DNA of 64,000 nucleotides from DASSQJ01 sp963773655 (GTDB taxonomy: Bacteria; Actinomycetota; Actinomycetes; Actinomycetales; Dermatophilaceae), in assembly GCA_963773655.1 (NCBI GenBank), contig CAVZBX010000003.1, positions 434,001 through 498,000 of the forward strand, given 5' to 3'. Shown one piece after another: positions 42,700 to 50,956 of the stretch. A program made the translations under genes and the position numbers. Below the pieces are notes generated by a model. The model was not told the origin of the DNA, searched no databases, and saw nothing but the letters and a program-made list of their open reading frames with translations. The stretch's first letter is position 1. Every line of letters begins with the position of its first letter.

Positions 42700-42720
42700 T
42701 GATATCCTGATACTGATATC
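42700..42720. promoter_or_regulatory. Toxin-antitoxin operator
   Basis: TGATATC, CTGATAC and TGATATC occur in a row, combining two GATATC palindromes with a near-repeat between them. The position, 19 bp before the antitoxin start, fits autoregulation by the ribbon-helix-helix antitoxin. Confidence 0.55.
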
Positions 42721-42738
42721 GAGCGAGAGGGGTGCGAG

Positions 42739-42966
42739 GTGGAGCAGATCCTGATCCGCAACCTGCCGACGGGAACCAAGGCTGCCCTGCGGGCCCGCGC
42801 CGAGGCGCACCACCGCTCGGTGGAAGCCGAGGCCCGCGAGATCCTCGCCGAGGCGGTCGGCCGTGAGCCGGCGACATTGGTGGATCTTCTGGCCGCTGAC
42901 GACGGCGCGGAGATCGACTTTGAGCCCGACCGCCTCGGCCTGACTTCCCGGACCGCGCCACTGTGA
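42739..42966 (+). CDS. FitA/VapB-like ribbon-helix-helix antitoxin
   Basis: The 75-residue protein starts at GTG 42739 (MEQILIRNLPTGTKAALRAR). The N-terminal RHH DNA-binding motif continues with AEAHHRSVEAEAREILAEAV; the C-terminal tail (DDGAEIDFEPDRLGL) would block the toxin. Its stop overlaps the toxin start (GTGA). It belongs to the type II FitAB/VapBC class. Confidence 0.87.
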   Translation: MEQILIRNLPTGTKAALRARAEAHHRSVEAEAREILAEAVGREPATLVDLLAADDGAEIDFEPDRLGLTSRTAPL

Positions 42967-43385
42967 GGTACCTGCTGGACACCAACGTGGTGTCCGCCTT
43001 GCGCGTGCGAGGACGTCACCCGCAGGTCGAGGCCTGGGCGGCGGGCATCTCGGTGGCCGACCAGTACGTCTCGGCTTTGACCGTCGCGGAGATCGAGCGC
43101 GGCGTGGTCGCCAAGGAGCGCACCGACCCTGCCCAAGGCGCGGTCCTGCGCCGATGGCTCGAGGAGCGCGTCCTGCCCGCGTTCGCCGACCGCGTCCTGC
43201 CCTTCGACCTCGCGGCCGCCCGGGTCCTGGCGAGCTACCCCGTCCCTGACCAAGCACCCCTGGATGACGCACTCATCGCTGCCATCGCTCAATCCGCCGA
43301 GATGACCGTCGCCACCCGCAACACCAAGCACTTCGAGCCCCTGGGCGTGAAGTACGTCAACCCTTGGGGTCGCACGACTCCGTAG
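42963..43385 (+). CDS. PIN-domain ribonuclease toxin (FitB/VapC)
   Basis: The 140-residue protein starts MRYLLDTNVVSALRVRGRHP. Acidic PIN residues are in LLDTNVVS, TVAEIERGV, DDALIAAIA and the C-terminal ATRNTKHFEPLGV, matching FitB. The toxin would cleave RNA unless bound by the upstream antitoxin. A boundary repeat copy begins 3 bp after its stop. Confidence 0.9.
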   Translation: MRYLLDTNVVSALRVRGRHPQVEAWAAGISVADQYVSALTVAEIERGVVAKERTDPAQGAVLRRWLEERVLPAFADRVLPFDLAAARVLASYPVPDQAPLDDALIAAIAQSAEMTVATRNTKHFEPLGVKYVNPWGRTTP

Positions 43386-43387
43386 CG

Positions 43388-43420
43388 GCACACCGCCGCC
43401 TGTCGACCTACCGGGTCGGG
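43388..43420 (+). repeat. Accessory-region boundary repeat, copy 2
   Basis: CACCGCCGC is followed by CTGTCGACCTACCGGGTCGG. It is the best 3' half of the repeat, containing the small hairpin CGACC/GGTCG, and lies right after the PIN toxin gene. Confidence 0.7.
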
Positions 43421-43501
43421 GGAATGAGCGCACGACGGGTCAGGGATCATAAGAGCCATGACCAGGTTGGGTGACACAGTCGAGCGGGTTCTGCGCGCGA
43501 C

Positions 43502-43933
43502 GGAGAGCGCTTTGGCTGCGTCGCCCGACGCGCCGATCTCATTGACTCCATCGTCATTGCGGGACTTGCTCGCCTCTTTCCCGGCACGCCGATTCACGTC
43601 CAGCGCACCGAGCTCGAGGACGCCCTGGCCGAGGACGGCTACACCATCCGCGAGTGGGTCGACGTCCCCGGTCTGACCTACGTCCCCATCGACGGCGAGC
43701 TCGAGCTGCTCCCCGGACTCCGCCTCGTCCCGGCTCCCGGCCACACCCGCGGATCCCAGGTGGTCGTCGTCGAGAACGGTGGGCGCCCGACCGTCATCGG
43801 TGGCGACGTCGCCGTGTGGTTCGGTGAGCTCGAGGAGGCCGCCACCGAGGGGCTGCGGCTCGTGCACGCGCTCGACCCCGAACTGGTCTGGCTCGCCCAC
43901 GAGCACGCGCCCTGGCGGGCCCACTCCAACTAG
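43502..43933 (+). pseudogene. Metallo-beta-lactamase-fold hydrolase, N-terminally truncated
   Basis: The plus frame after a stop at 43472 reads ARRADLIDSIVIAGLARLFP, then GTPIHVQRTELEDAL, LELLPGLRLVPAPGHTRGSQ, TVIGGDVAVWFGELEEA and VWLAHEHAPWRAHSN. This is the second half of an MBL hydrolase, with PGHTRGSQ and GGDVA supplying late metal ligands. The HxHxDH motif and the first strands are absent. An out-of-frame ATG at 43458 (MTRLGDTVERVL) may be the original start after an internal deletion. Confidence 0.6.
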
Positions 43934-44133
43934 CTGGATTCGGCATCCATCGCGTTGCTGCTCAGGCATACCTACCGGCCACTGGCCGGAGCAGATGGCT
44001 CGGACCTGCCCCACTTCGCCGCTGGGGCACTGCGAGCTGGAGAGTCAGCGGTGACCTCGGCCCCCGGATGTCGGATGCGGCTGAGACGTAAGGTCGCGAC
44101 GCAACCCGTCAACTGCCTTCCGAGGAGATGCGG

Positions 44134-44745
44134 ATGTCCGACACCACCTGCCACATGTCAATCTCGCTCGACGGCTTCGTCGCCGGGCCGGATCAGAGCC
44201 GGGACAATCCACTTGGTGAGCGCGGCCGCGAACTGCACGGCTGGCATATCGGCGACCCCCGCGCGGCCGAGACCGACAAGACAGCCAACCGGTGGCTGAT
44301 GCGCCCTCGCGGCGCCTACGTCATGGGCCGAAACATGTTCGGGCCGATCCGCGGTGAGTGGCACCAGGCGTGGGACGGATGGTGGGGATCTGAGCCGCCG
44401 TACCACGCCCCGGTCTTCGTGCTCACCCACCACGCCCGCGAACCGATCGAGATGGAGGGCGGGACCACCTTCCACTTCGTCACCGAGGGCTTCGACGCCG
44501 CCTACGCGCAGGCGCTGGAGACGGCCGACGGCAACGGCGTTGACATCGCCGGCGGCGCTTCGACAGTTCGACAGGCACTCAACGCGGGCGTAATCGACGA
44601 AATCATCCTTGACGTCGCACCCGTTCTCCTCGGCAGCGGCGAACGGCTATTCGACGGTGTCCAGGTCTTCGACTTCGAGCCCGTCGAGGTACTCCACTCA
44701 CCGCTGACCACCCACATCCGGTACCGCAAGGGTGCGGCCGGCTGA
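44134..44745 (+). CDS. Dihydrofolate reductase/RibD-like family protein
   Basis: The 203-residue protein starts MSDTTCHMSISLDGFVAGPD. It has the RibD C-terminal/DHFR-like features RGAYVMGRNMFGPIRGEWHQ, PVFVLTHHAREPIEMEGGTTFHFV, DIAGGASTVRQALNAGVIDE and HIRYRK. ATG 44134 gives 6-nt spacing to GAGGAG, whereas ATG 44128 abuts it. These orphan proteins bind NADPH and often act on unknown pteridine or flavin-like substrates. The 43934-44127 gap shows nothing firm. Confidence 0.85.
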   Translation: MSDTTCHMSISLDGFVAGPDQSRDNPLGERGRELHGWHIGDPRAAETDKTANRWLMRPRGAYVMGRNMFGPIRGEWHQAWDGWWGSEPPYHAPVFVLTHHAREPIEMEGGTTFHFVTEGFDAAYAQALETADGNGVDIAGGASTVRQALNAGVIDEIILDVAPVLLGSGERLFDGVQVFDFEPVEVLHSPLTTHIRYRKGAAG

Positions 44746-44818
44746 GCAGCCACTGTCCTCACGCGTCTGGATCAAGGATCCTCCCGCGGTGCACGTGGTG
44801 AAGCGCCGTGGCCGAAGG

Positions 44819-44853
44819 TGCGTCACCGCGCCGCGAGTCGACCGTCGTCGCCG
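44819..44853 (+). repeat. Accessory-region boundary repeat, copy 3
   Basis: TGCGTCACCGCGCCGC is followed by GAGTCGACCGTCGTCGCCG. It lies between the DHFR-like gene and the Arr fusion gene. Confidence 0.65.
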
Positions 44854-44915
44854 TTGGGTCGTGCGGCGGCTTCGGGCGCTCGATCGTGTCGATGGGCCGT
44901 GCGAGACTCGTGAGG

Positions 44916-45866
44916 GTGACAACCCCGGGGGACTTCGAGCTGACCATGGAGGAGTTGCGGGCGGTCGCCGCGTACGCCTGGGCTTGCGCGGAGCCGGCTC
45001 TGGTCATCTACCGGAAGGACCGCCCGGACGACCCTCGCCCGGCAGCGGCCCTGGAAGCGGCGAGGGTCTTCGCCGAGGGCGCGCCACGCTCACGCCTGCA
45101 ACGCGCCGCCGCCACGGAGGCCCACCGTGCGGCCCGGGACACCACCACCGAGGCCGCCTTTCACGCAGCGACCGCCGCCGGCGATGCCGCAGCGGCCGCC
45201 TACCTCCACCCGTTGGCGAAGGCCACACAGGTGCGTCACATCCTGGGCCCGGCCGCCCACGCCGCCAGGGCGGCCGAGCTCGCCCGGGGCGATGATCCGG
45301 TGGTCGCGGAGTACGTGATCACTGCCGCCGCGAAGCGAATGCCCCCGGCGGTCCTCGACGTGCTGGCCCGGTACCCACGGGCACCGAAGGGCCGCGCCCG
45401 GGTCGCGAGCCTCATGGCCCGGCTCGACGCGATGGTCCGGGATCCGGCGCCGCAGGCCCGGGTTGTCGATGAGCCCGGGCCGTTCTTCCACGGCACCAGA
45501 GCCGACCTGCGTCCGGGCGACCTGCTCACGCCGGGGTGGCGCTCGAACTACGGCTCGGGGCGACATGCCAAGCACCTCTACCTCACGGCCACGCGAGAGG
45601 GGGCGCCCCTGGCCGCCGAGCTTGCGGTGGGCGAAGGACCGGCACGGGTCTACCGGGTCGAGCCACTCGGCACGATCGATGACGACCCCAACGTCACCGA
45701 CAAGCGATTTCCTGGGAACCCGACCCGCTCCTACCGCACCACGGAGCCGCTTCGGGTCCTCGAAGAGATCATCGGATGGCAGCCGCCCCCTCCGGCGAGG
45801 ATCCAGCAGATGAGAGAGCGCATGGTCGAACTCGCCGAACTCGGCATCGAAGCGATGGACGACTGA
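44916..45866 (+). CDS. arr: Rifampin ADP-ribosyltransferase (Arr) fused to an Imm-5-like helical domain
   Basis: The protein has about 316 residues. From residue about 185 it matches Arr: FFHGTRADLRPGDLLTPGWR, HLYLTATREGAPLAAELAVG, GPARVYRVEPLGTIDDDPN and DKRFPGNPTRSYRT. Standalone Arr enzymes (about 140 residues) inactivate rifamycins by ADP-ribosylating a hydroxyl using NAD. Residues 1-180 are an alanine-rich helical domain (ELRAVAAYAWACAEPALVIY, AAYLHPLAKATQVRHILGPA) that resembles the putative immunity (Imm-5-like) family, as recalled. Start GTG 44916 is uncertain; an in-frame ATG at 44808 is also open. No rifamycin element is visible upstream. Confidence 0.85.
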   Translation: MTTPGDFELTMEELRAVAAYAWACAEPALVIYRKDRPDDPRPAAALEAARVFAEGAPRSRLQRAAATEAHRAARDTTTEAAFHAATAAGDAAAAAYLHPLAKATQVRHILGPAAHAARAAELARGDDPVVAEYVITAAAKRMPPAVLDVLARYPRAPKGRARVASLMARLDAMVRDPAPQARVVDEPGPFFHGTRADLRPGDLLTPGWRSNYGSGRHAKHLYLTATREGAPLAAELAVGEGPARVYRVEPLGTIDDDPNVTDKRFPGNPTRSYRTTEPLRVLEEIIGWQPPPPARIQQMRERMVELAELGIEAMDD

Positions 45867-45884
45867 CGTCCGGGACTCCCAAGG

Positions 45885-45912
45885 TGCGCCACACCGCCGC
45901 GACACGGCGCCG
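45885..45912 (+). repeat. Accessory-region boundary repeat, copy 4
   Basis: TGCGCCACACCGCCGC is followed by GACACGGCGCCG, 19 bp after the Arr stop codon. The match is partial. Confidence 0.5.
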
Positions 45913-45948
45913 GTCCGCAGTATAGGGACCGGGCTCTCGCGCCACGAG

Positions 45949-46698
45949 TCAGCCAGTCACGTCGACCTCGCGGCCCTGCGCGTGTGAAAGCAGACCGAAA
46001 TCCAGAAGCACTGCGACCGCCGAACCGTTCGAGTCGAACCCGATCCACGCCGGGTGCATGTCCTTGGGGCACAAGAATGCCGCCGCCAACGTCCGCCCAT
46101 CGGCCTCTATCGGAACGATCGACTCTTCAAGCGCTCGATTGAAGATGCCCTGCATGTACAAGTCGTCCTCGAACAATGGCTGGAGGGCAGCTGCGTCGGT
46201 GATCTCGTAGAACGCCCCCAGTGAGGAGTCGGAGTCGAGCTGGAACTGGCCATCGTCGGCGAGCGGCTGCCAGGTGGCCACATCCGTGACCGCACCGACC
46301 GTGGCGGCCACCGATAGCACCTTGCTGGCGCCGGACTCGTCGTGGGTGCGCGTGATCACGGTGGCCGCGGTCGGGCACTGCTTCCGGCTCAAGAAGGTCG
46401 CGGGAGCGTCGGGTGCAGCCTCAGGGAACCAGGGGTCGGCGATGGCGATTGCTCCCCACTTCGTCGACAGCGTGGGGCCCGCCTTCGCCGTCAGGGTCAC
46501 GGTCTCCCGCTGCGAGTCGCGGGTCTGCGGGAAGACGTACCTGGCGCCGAGCTCTACGAGGTCCTTTGGCTCCACGATGATGCCGCCAGGCACATCCGGC
46601 TCCTCAAGGCTCTCCTTCAGCCGATCCATCACCACAGCCCGCTCGGCCCGCGGCAAGGCAAGGACTGCGTCGATGACCTCGTAGATGTTCCTGCCCAC
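45949..46698 (-). CDS. DUF4241-like protein
   Basis: The 249-residue protein starts MGRNIYEVIDAVLALPRAER. The C-terminal two thirds contain KAGPTLSTKWGAIAIADPWF, SIVPIEADGRTLAAAFLCPK and WIGFDSNGSAVAVLLDFGLL, resembling DUF4241 proteins that occur with polymorphic-toxin immunity genes. The first 35 residues look like a short antitoxin-type helix pair (AERAVVMDRLKESLEEPDVP). The family call is tentative. Slightly lower GC and varied codon use suit acquired DNA. Confidence 0.5.
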   Translation of the reverse strand: MGRNIYEVIDAVLALPRAERAVVMDRLKESLEEPDVPGGIIVEPKDLVELGARYVFPQTRDSQRETVTLTAKAGPTLSTKWGAIAIADPWFPEAAPDAPATFLSRKQCPTAATVITRTHDESGASKVLSVAATVGAVTDVATWQPLADDGQFQLDSDSSLGAFYEITDAAALQPLFEDDLYMQGIFNRALEESIVPIEADGRTLAAAFLCPKDMHPAWIGFDSNGSAVAVLLDFGLLSHAQGREVDVTG

Positions 46699-46740
46699 GC
46701 CTCGAACGCTAGTCGGAAGTGGAAGCGGACTGCGCGACTA

Positions 46741-46771
46741 TGCGTCCTTCCGCCGCCTGCCGACCTACCGG
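46741..46771 (+). repeat. Accessory-region boundary repeat, copy 5
   Basis: TGCGTCCTTCCGCCGC is followed by CTGCCGACCTACCGG. It is a near-complete copy, 42 bp upstream of the DUF4241-like gene start. Confidence 0.7.
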
Positions 46772-46829
46772 ATTGCGCCAGAAGGACGGTTGCTCGCTGC
46801 GATGCCTCCGCTGGTCTGCCACTCCGGTT

Positions 46830-47150
46830 GTGGATCAGGAGCTCACCGTTGAAGGTCAACGCTTCGGCCTCAGCCATGCGCCTGGAGCCATCAAGGTGAC
46901 CCTGTTGACGGGCCCGAGTGCCGGGATGGGATTCACCATGGGTGGAACCGATCCTCACCCGGCTCGGATTCGCGACTCCTGCCGCCGCTTCCTCAGATCG
47001 CTGGATGAGTCAACAGGGCGTATCGAGTCCGGGCCGCCCACTCTGACGCTTCCATTTCGCGGTCGCTGCCGGGACAAATGGCGATTGGGCTCTCACAGGG
47101 CGGGCATGACTGCCGCGCTGCTACCCAGGAAGGCAGTGGTCACGAGGTAG
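46830..47150 (+). CDS. Small protein of unknown family, possibly degraded
   Basis: GTG 46830 opens a 106-residue frame. Residues 1-66 (VDQELTVEGQRFGLSHAPGA, KVTLLTGPSAGMGFTMGG, RIRDSCRRFLRSLDESTGRI) resemble small actinobacterial cargo proteins with a YGF-type core and a C-terminal FLxxVDxxTGxI end. The last 40 residues look non-natural, so the original stop may be lost. The rest of the 46699-47274 stretch holds repeat copy 5 and nothing else recognised. Confidence 0.35.
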   Translation: MDQELTVEGQRFGLSHAPGAIKVTLLTGPSAGMGFTMGGTDPHPARIRDSCRRFLRSLDESTGRIESGPPTLTLPFRGRCRDKWRLGSHRAGMTAALLPRKAVVTR

Positions 47151-47274
47151 CGCCAGTTCCTTGCGCAGGTGCGGCATGTGAGTGCTGTTCTGCCGGTCAC
47201 CGATCGTGACGCCTGGGAAAGGTGGGCGGCCACCAGCGGCCCGCCGTGGCGTCGTGACCGAGCAGTATGGGCCG

Positions 47275-47808
47275 ATGGATGACGCCACGGAGGAACTCAC
47301 GCGGCTAGTCGACCTGGTGTCGCCGGGGTGGCGGAATCTCGGCGCTCCGCGGTCGGGTGACCTTCCCACGGACTACTGGGAGCTCGCGGAGCGGTTCGGC
47401 AGCGGCTGCTTCAACACCTTTCTGTGGCTGTGGGTCCCCGGATGCCCGAACCAGTACCTCGACCTGGACCGGCAGCGTGACGCCGAGCTACACAACCTGC
47501 GCGCCTGCGCGGCACAGGGCGAAGACGTGCCGGCCGTGGCGCTGGGCGACTCCCCGGCACTGATCCCGTGGGCAGGAACGGACAACGGTGACACCCTGTG
47601 GTGGCTACCCACGGGTGAAGACCCTGACACCGGTCGCGTTCTGGTGTCAGCGGTACGCCCCATGGAGTGGGAGACCTACCAGCTCTCGTGTAGCCGACTG
47701 CTTACCCACTTCGTGGCCGGGGCGTTGGGGTCGGACATCCTGATCAACGACTTCGGCGCTCCCGGGTTCGTCCCCTGGGACTTGCCCACTCGTGGAGTGG
47801 CTCCCTGA
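47275..47808 (+). CDS. SUKH (SMI1/KNR4-like) family protein, probably frameshifted near its end
   Basis: ATG 47275 (MDDATEELTRLVDLVSPGWR) encodes about 177 residues. These have SUKH features: DLPTDYWELAERFGSGCFNT, FLWLWVPGCPNQYLDL and DNGDTLWWLPTGEDPDT. SUKH proteins commonly give immunity to nuclease or deaminase toxins. After the stop, another frame continues plausibly (LVEWLPEIERQRMLSELGIG, then PDDFWPGKARLPVRAPFEGP) to a TAG at 47915-47917. This suggests a one-base slip near 47790. Confidence 0.65.
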   Translation: MDDATEELTRLVDLVSPGWRNLGAPRSGDLPTDYWELAERFGSGCFNTFLWLWVPGCPNQYLDLDRQRDAELHNLRACAAQGEDVPAVALGDSPALIPWAGTDNGDTLWWLPTGEDPDTGRVLVSAVRPMEWETYQLSCSRLLTHFVAGALGSDILINDFGAPGFVPWDLPTRGVAP

Positions 47809-47924
47809 GATCGAACGTCAAAGGATGCTGTCCGAACTGGGTATCGGGCCGGACGACTTCTGGCCCGGCAAAGCCAGGCTCCCCGTTCGGGCGCCCTTTG
47901 AGGGACCGACCGGGTAGCCGAAAG

Positions 47925-47960
47925 TGCGTCATTGCGCCGCCAGTCGACCTACCTCGTCGG
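47925..47960 (+). repeat. Accessory-region boundary repeat, copy 6 (reference copy)
   Basis: TGCGTCATTGCGCCGC is followed by CAGTCGACCTACCTCGTCGG. It is complete, with CGAC/GTCG arms, 8 bp after the end of the extended SUKH frame. Confidence 0.75.
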
Positions 47961-47976
47961 GCATGCGAGTGCCTTC

Positions 47977-48564
47977 TCAGGCATCGACGCTCGGGGCCAC
48001 CTCGCGCACCATCACGCAGTTGCCTAGTCCCTTGGGACGGTCATAGGTGAAGCCCTCGCGTTCGTACATCGTGCGGGTACCGTTGTAGAGGAAGGATGAG
48101 TTCTTCTTCCGCACCCCGCCGGTGTCGTGCGGGTATCCCTCGACCACGCCGCCGCCCGTGTGCGCGATCAGGTCGACGGCTCCGCGCAGGGCGACCGATG
48201 CCAGGCCCTTGCCGCGGTGGACCTTCTCGACCTGGATGCAGGTGATCCGGTAGTCGGGCAGTCGCTCGGCGGTGGCGAGGTACTCCTTGCGGTGGTGAAT
48301 GCGGGGCAGTTCCTCCGGTGTGCCGTACTCCGCCCAGGCGATGGCGAGGTCGCCGTCGTAGACCAGTGCCGCGTGCGCGATCCCTTCGTCTACGCGGCGC
48401 TTCTTGAACGCCCGGTTGTCCTCGGCGGTGCTGTCCGGATCGCGGTCATCGGGATGGAACCAGGTGCACCAACAGCTGGCGAACATGCCCCTGTTTCGCT
48501 CGACAAGGGCGGCGAAGTCGTCGTAGGTCTCTGGCGTGAGTGCCCTGATCGTGAAGTCGGACAT
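47977..48564 (-). CDS. GNAT family N-acetyltransferase
   Basis: The 195-residue protein starts at ATG 48564 (MSDFTIRALTPETYDDFAAL). GNAT features are IAWAEYGTPEELPRI, then ITCIQVEKVHRGKGLASVAL with the acetyl-CoA loop (HRGKGLAS) and MYEREGFTYDRPKGLGNCVM. CWCTWFHP near residue 35 is typical of a subgroup in actinobacteria. The substrate is unknown. It is a single-gene cargo item between repeat copies. Confidence 0.85.
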   Translation of the reverse strand: MSDFTIRALTPETYDDFAALVERNRGMFASCWCTWFHPDDRDPDSTAEDNRAFKKRRVDEGIAHAALVYDGDLAIAWAEYGTPEELPRIHHRKEYLATAERLPDYRITCIQVEKVHRGKGLASVALRGAVDLIAHTGGGVVEGYPHDTGGVRKKNSSFLYNGTRTMYEREGFTYDRPKGLGNCVMVREVAPSVDA

Positions 48565-48881
48565 GCTCGGCAACGTACTCGGGATTGCGGACGTTCTGTG
48601 TCCGGTGGCTCCCGCGGCGGCGGCCGGGTGAATGCCGTGGCGGGTGAGGCTGACCGAGTCCTCAGCCGCACGCAGTGGCCAGCACGCTCGTCGGCAGATC
48701 CGGTCAGATCTCCGCCCGCTCAAGCCGCTGCCTACCGCCGCCTGCGGACGCGACGGCCGTCGTGTGCCTCTTGTCCCGTGGGCTCTGCGAGCCAATGCTC
48801 AGTGGACCGTGAGGAGGCACTCAGTACTCTCTGTGTGCCCTGCCCTTGCTGCTCCGCGCGGCGCTGGGCTAGCGTCGGTCG

Positions 48882-50003
48882 ATGGACGAGGACGTAGATG
48901 TCCTGATCGATGAACTGCTCAGTGACCCGGCCAGCCTGGCGGATCCCGGGGCCGTGCTCGGCACGATCGACCACCCGCGATGTCGCTGGGCGACGGTCAG
49001 TGACTCGCTGCGGGACCCTGATCGTCGGCCTCCACTGATTCCTGAGGACCAGCCGATCGGGGACGTCTTCCGCCGGTGGATGATCTATTCGCGAGGCGAT
49101 AGGCATCTCGAGCTCCGCCGTCGCTTCTCGGGCTACTTCGGCCCGCGGCAGGCCGAGTCCTTCCGTACGACCGTGGAGGAGCGCGTCGATGCCGTCCTCG
49201 AGGAGGTGGCGCCCCGCGGTGAGATGGATCTCGTCACAGATCTGGCCCACCGAATCACGTTCCCGCTGATCTGCGACACCATGGGCGTGCCCGACAGCGA
49301 CAGGGGAGAGCTCGCGCACCTGACCCTGGCCTTCGAGGACGCGGTGCCGCGCCAACGCGACCCGCACTGGGCCGCGCGGGGCGAGGCGGCGGCCGGGCGG
49401 GTCATGGACCTCTTCGAGAACTACTTCACGGCCCGCCGGGCGGAGCCGCAGCTTGACTTCCTCACCGACCTGGTCCGCTCGCCCCTGGGAGACCACGAGG
49501 AGTGGCGGGACGTCGCCGCGAACTGCCTGTTCCTGCTGAGCAACGCTTTCAGCAACACCCCCACCCTGGTCGCGGGCACGATCGGGCTGTTGTTGGACCA
49601 TCCTGACGCCCTGGCTTCGCTGCGCCGCGGCGAGGTCACCGCCGACCAGGTTGCGCACGAGAGCGCTCGCCTGTTGTCACCGGTCACGTACACCCTGAGC
49701 TCCGATGCGCAGGATGAGGGATGGGACACCTACTACCTCGCTGCGGCCAACCGCGATCCCCAGGCGTTCCCGAACCCGGACCTCTTCGACCCCACTCGCA
49801 GCCCCAACCGTCACCTGACGTTCTTCGTGGGGAAGCACGCCTGCCTCGGGTCCTCGATCGCCACGATGATCACGGGAGCGGCCACGCTCCGTGTGACCCA
49901 GCGTCTGTCTGGACTGCGACGCGCCGGGCCGCCGGTGTGGACTTCCGCGATCCCGCTGCACCGGCTGGGACACCTACCCGTCGCCTGGGACCAGGTCACC
50001 TGA
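48882..50003 (+). CDS. Cytochrome P450 with atypical I-helix
   Basis: The 373-residue protein has the heme-binding loop LTFFVGKHACLGSSIA (Cys about 321) and the K-helix ExxR in HESARLLSPVTYTL. The I-helix, usually (A/G)GxDTT, reads LLSNAFSNTPTLVAG, so the acid-alcohol oxygen-activating pair is missing, as in P450s using peroxide or doing unusual chemistry. No ferredoxin or reductase gene is nearby. ATG 48882 follows a TCGGTCG stretch without a strong ribosome site. Confidence 0.88.
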   Translation: MDEDVDVLIDELLSDPASLADPGAVLGTIDHPRCRWATVSDSLRDPDRRPPLIPEDQPIGDVFRRWMIYSRGDRHLELRRRFSGYFGPRQAESFRTTVEERVDAVLEEVAPRGEMDLVTDLAHRITFPLICDTMGVPDSDRGELAHLTLAFEDAVPRQRDPHWAARGEAAAGRVMDLFENYFTARRAEPQLDFLTDLVRSPLGDHEEWRDVAANCLFLLSNAFSNTPTLVAGTIGLLLDHPDALASLRRGEVTADQVAHESARLLSPVTYTLSSDAQDEGWDTYYLAAANRDPQAFPNPDLFDPTRSPNRHLTFFVGKHACLGSSIATMITGAATLRVTQRLSGLRRAGPPVWTSAIPLHRLGHLPVAWDQVT

Positions 50004-50066
50004 TCGACCGGAACCAACCCACCGGACTCCACTGGGTGACAGTCCACATCGGTGGAGCTGGAACAT

Positions 50067-50092
50067 GAGTCCTTCCGCCGCGAATCGTCCGG
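50067..50092 (+). repeat. Accessory-region boundary repeat, copy 7
   Basis: GAGTCCTTCCGCCGC is followed by GAATCGTCCGG, 64 bp after the P450 stop. It is partial and resembles copy 1. Confidence 0.5.
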
Positions 50093-50127
50093 AAGGCGGC
50101 CAAGGTTCGGACGAACTCGAGGTTGTC

Positions 50128-50781
50128 TCAGAGCCCGGACGCCGTCATCGCTGGAGCGCTGTTCTCCGCATCGAGGCCCTTCTGGTTCCATCGGAGGATG
50201 CCGATGCCACCGGCAAGGCTGCCGACAAAGACGAAGAGGGGCAGGAATGTGGCGATTGCGGCCAGAGACCCGAGGATCAGCGCTGCTCCGGTCCACTTGG
50301 GCATCGGCAGCGCGAGGATCGCGACCCCGATCGCAACCACGGCTGCGTAGCCGACCGTGCCGGCGATCCCCGACACCGCTTCGAACCAGGGGGGCACGTC
50401 GAGGCGGTCGGTCTCGGGGCCCAGCCAGTACGGCACCGACGCCAGGACTGTGGCGGGGACGACCACCCATTGCGCCACCTTGGTGACCGATGCAGTCCAG
50501 CCGGACCGCATCCTCGATAGGACCCCGGCCATCATGGCGAGCGAGACACCGGAGATCACGGTCGCCATTGCGAGCGGCAGCAGGATCCCCCAGATCTGCC
50601 AGTAGTGGTCGCGGACTGCCTCGTCGCGGGTGGCCTCGTCGAAGTAGCCGCCCGCCCCGGTGAGCGCGCCGAAGCCGAAGATGCCGAGAAGCGAGAGCAC
50701 CGCTGCGGCGACCAACGCCCAGACCGCCGTACGCAGCCGTCGCCGGTCGGGTTCGGTGAGCGGGGTGCGTGAGCTGTCCAT
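50128..50781 (-). CDS. Polytopic membrane protein of unknown function
   Basis: The 217-residue protein starts at ATG 50781 after GGAGG (MDSSRTPLTEPDRRRLRTAV). It has about six hydrophobic segments (VWALVAAAVLSLLGIFGFGA and WGILLPLAMATVISGVSLAM among them). No family is recognised. It is divergent from the response regulator gene across 175 bp and may be controlled by that two-component system (inference). Confidence 0.7.
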   Translation of the reverse strand: MDSSRTPLTEPDRRRLRTAVWALVAAAVLSLLGIFGFGALTGAGGYFDEATRDEAVRDHYWQIWGILLPLAMATVISGVSLAMMAGVLSRMRSGWTASVTKVAQWVVVPATVLASVPYWLGPETDRLDVPPWFEAVSGIAGTVGYAAVVAIGVAILALPMPKWTGAALILGSLAAIATFLPLFVFVGSLAGGIGILRWNQKGLDAENSAPAMTASGL

Positions 50782-50956
50782 GGTTGCGTCCTCCGGTGCC
50801 GGTCGGGTGTCCCACGTCGGGCGGGTGAGATCCACGCAACCACCCGCATGGTCTCGGGGGCAGAGGGATGGCCGCCGACCCGGCAGGGGCTTTCCCTACC
50901 CGGCGGCTCGGGGATTCCCTGGTGTCACGGGGGGCGGCACGGAGCATCATGGGCGA

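Noticed and set aside
44746..44915. Rifamycin-associated element upstream of the Arr fusion
   Set aside because: I searched for GGGGCTTGC and GCAAGGCCCC-like arms and found none, so any induction of arr must differ from that of helR.
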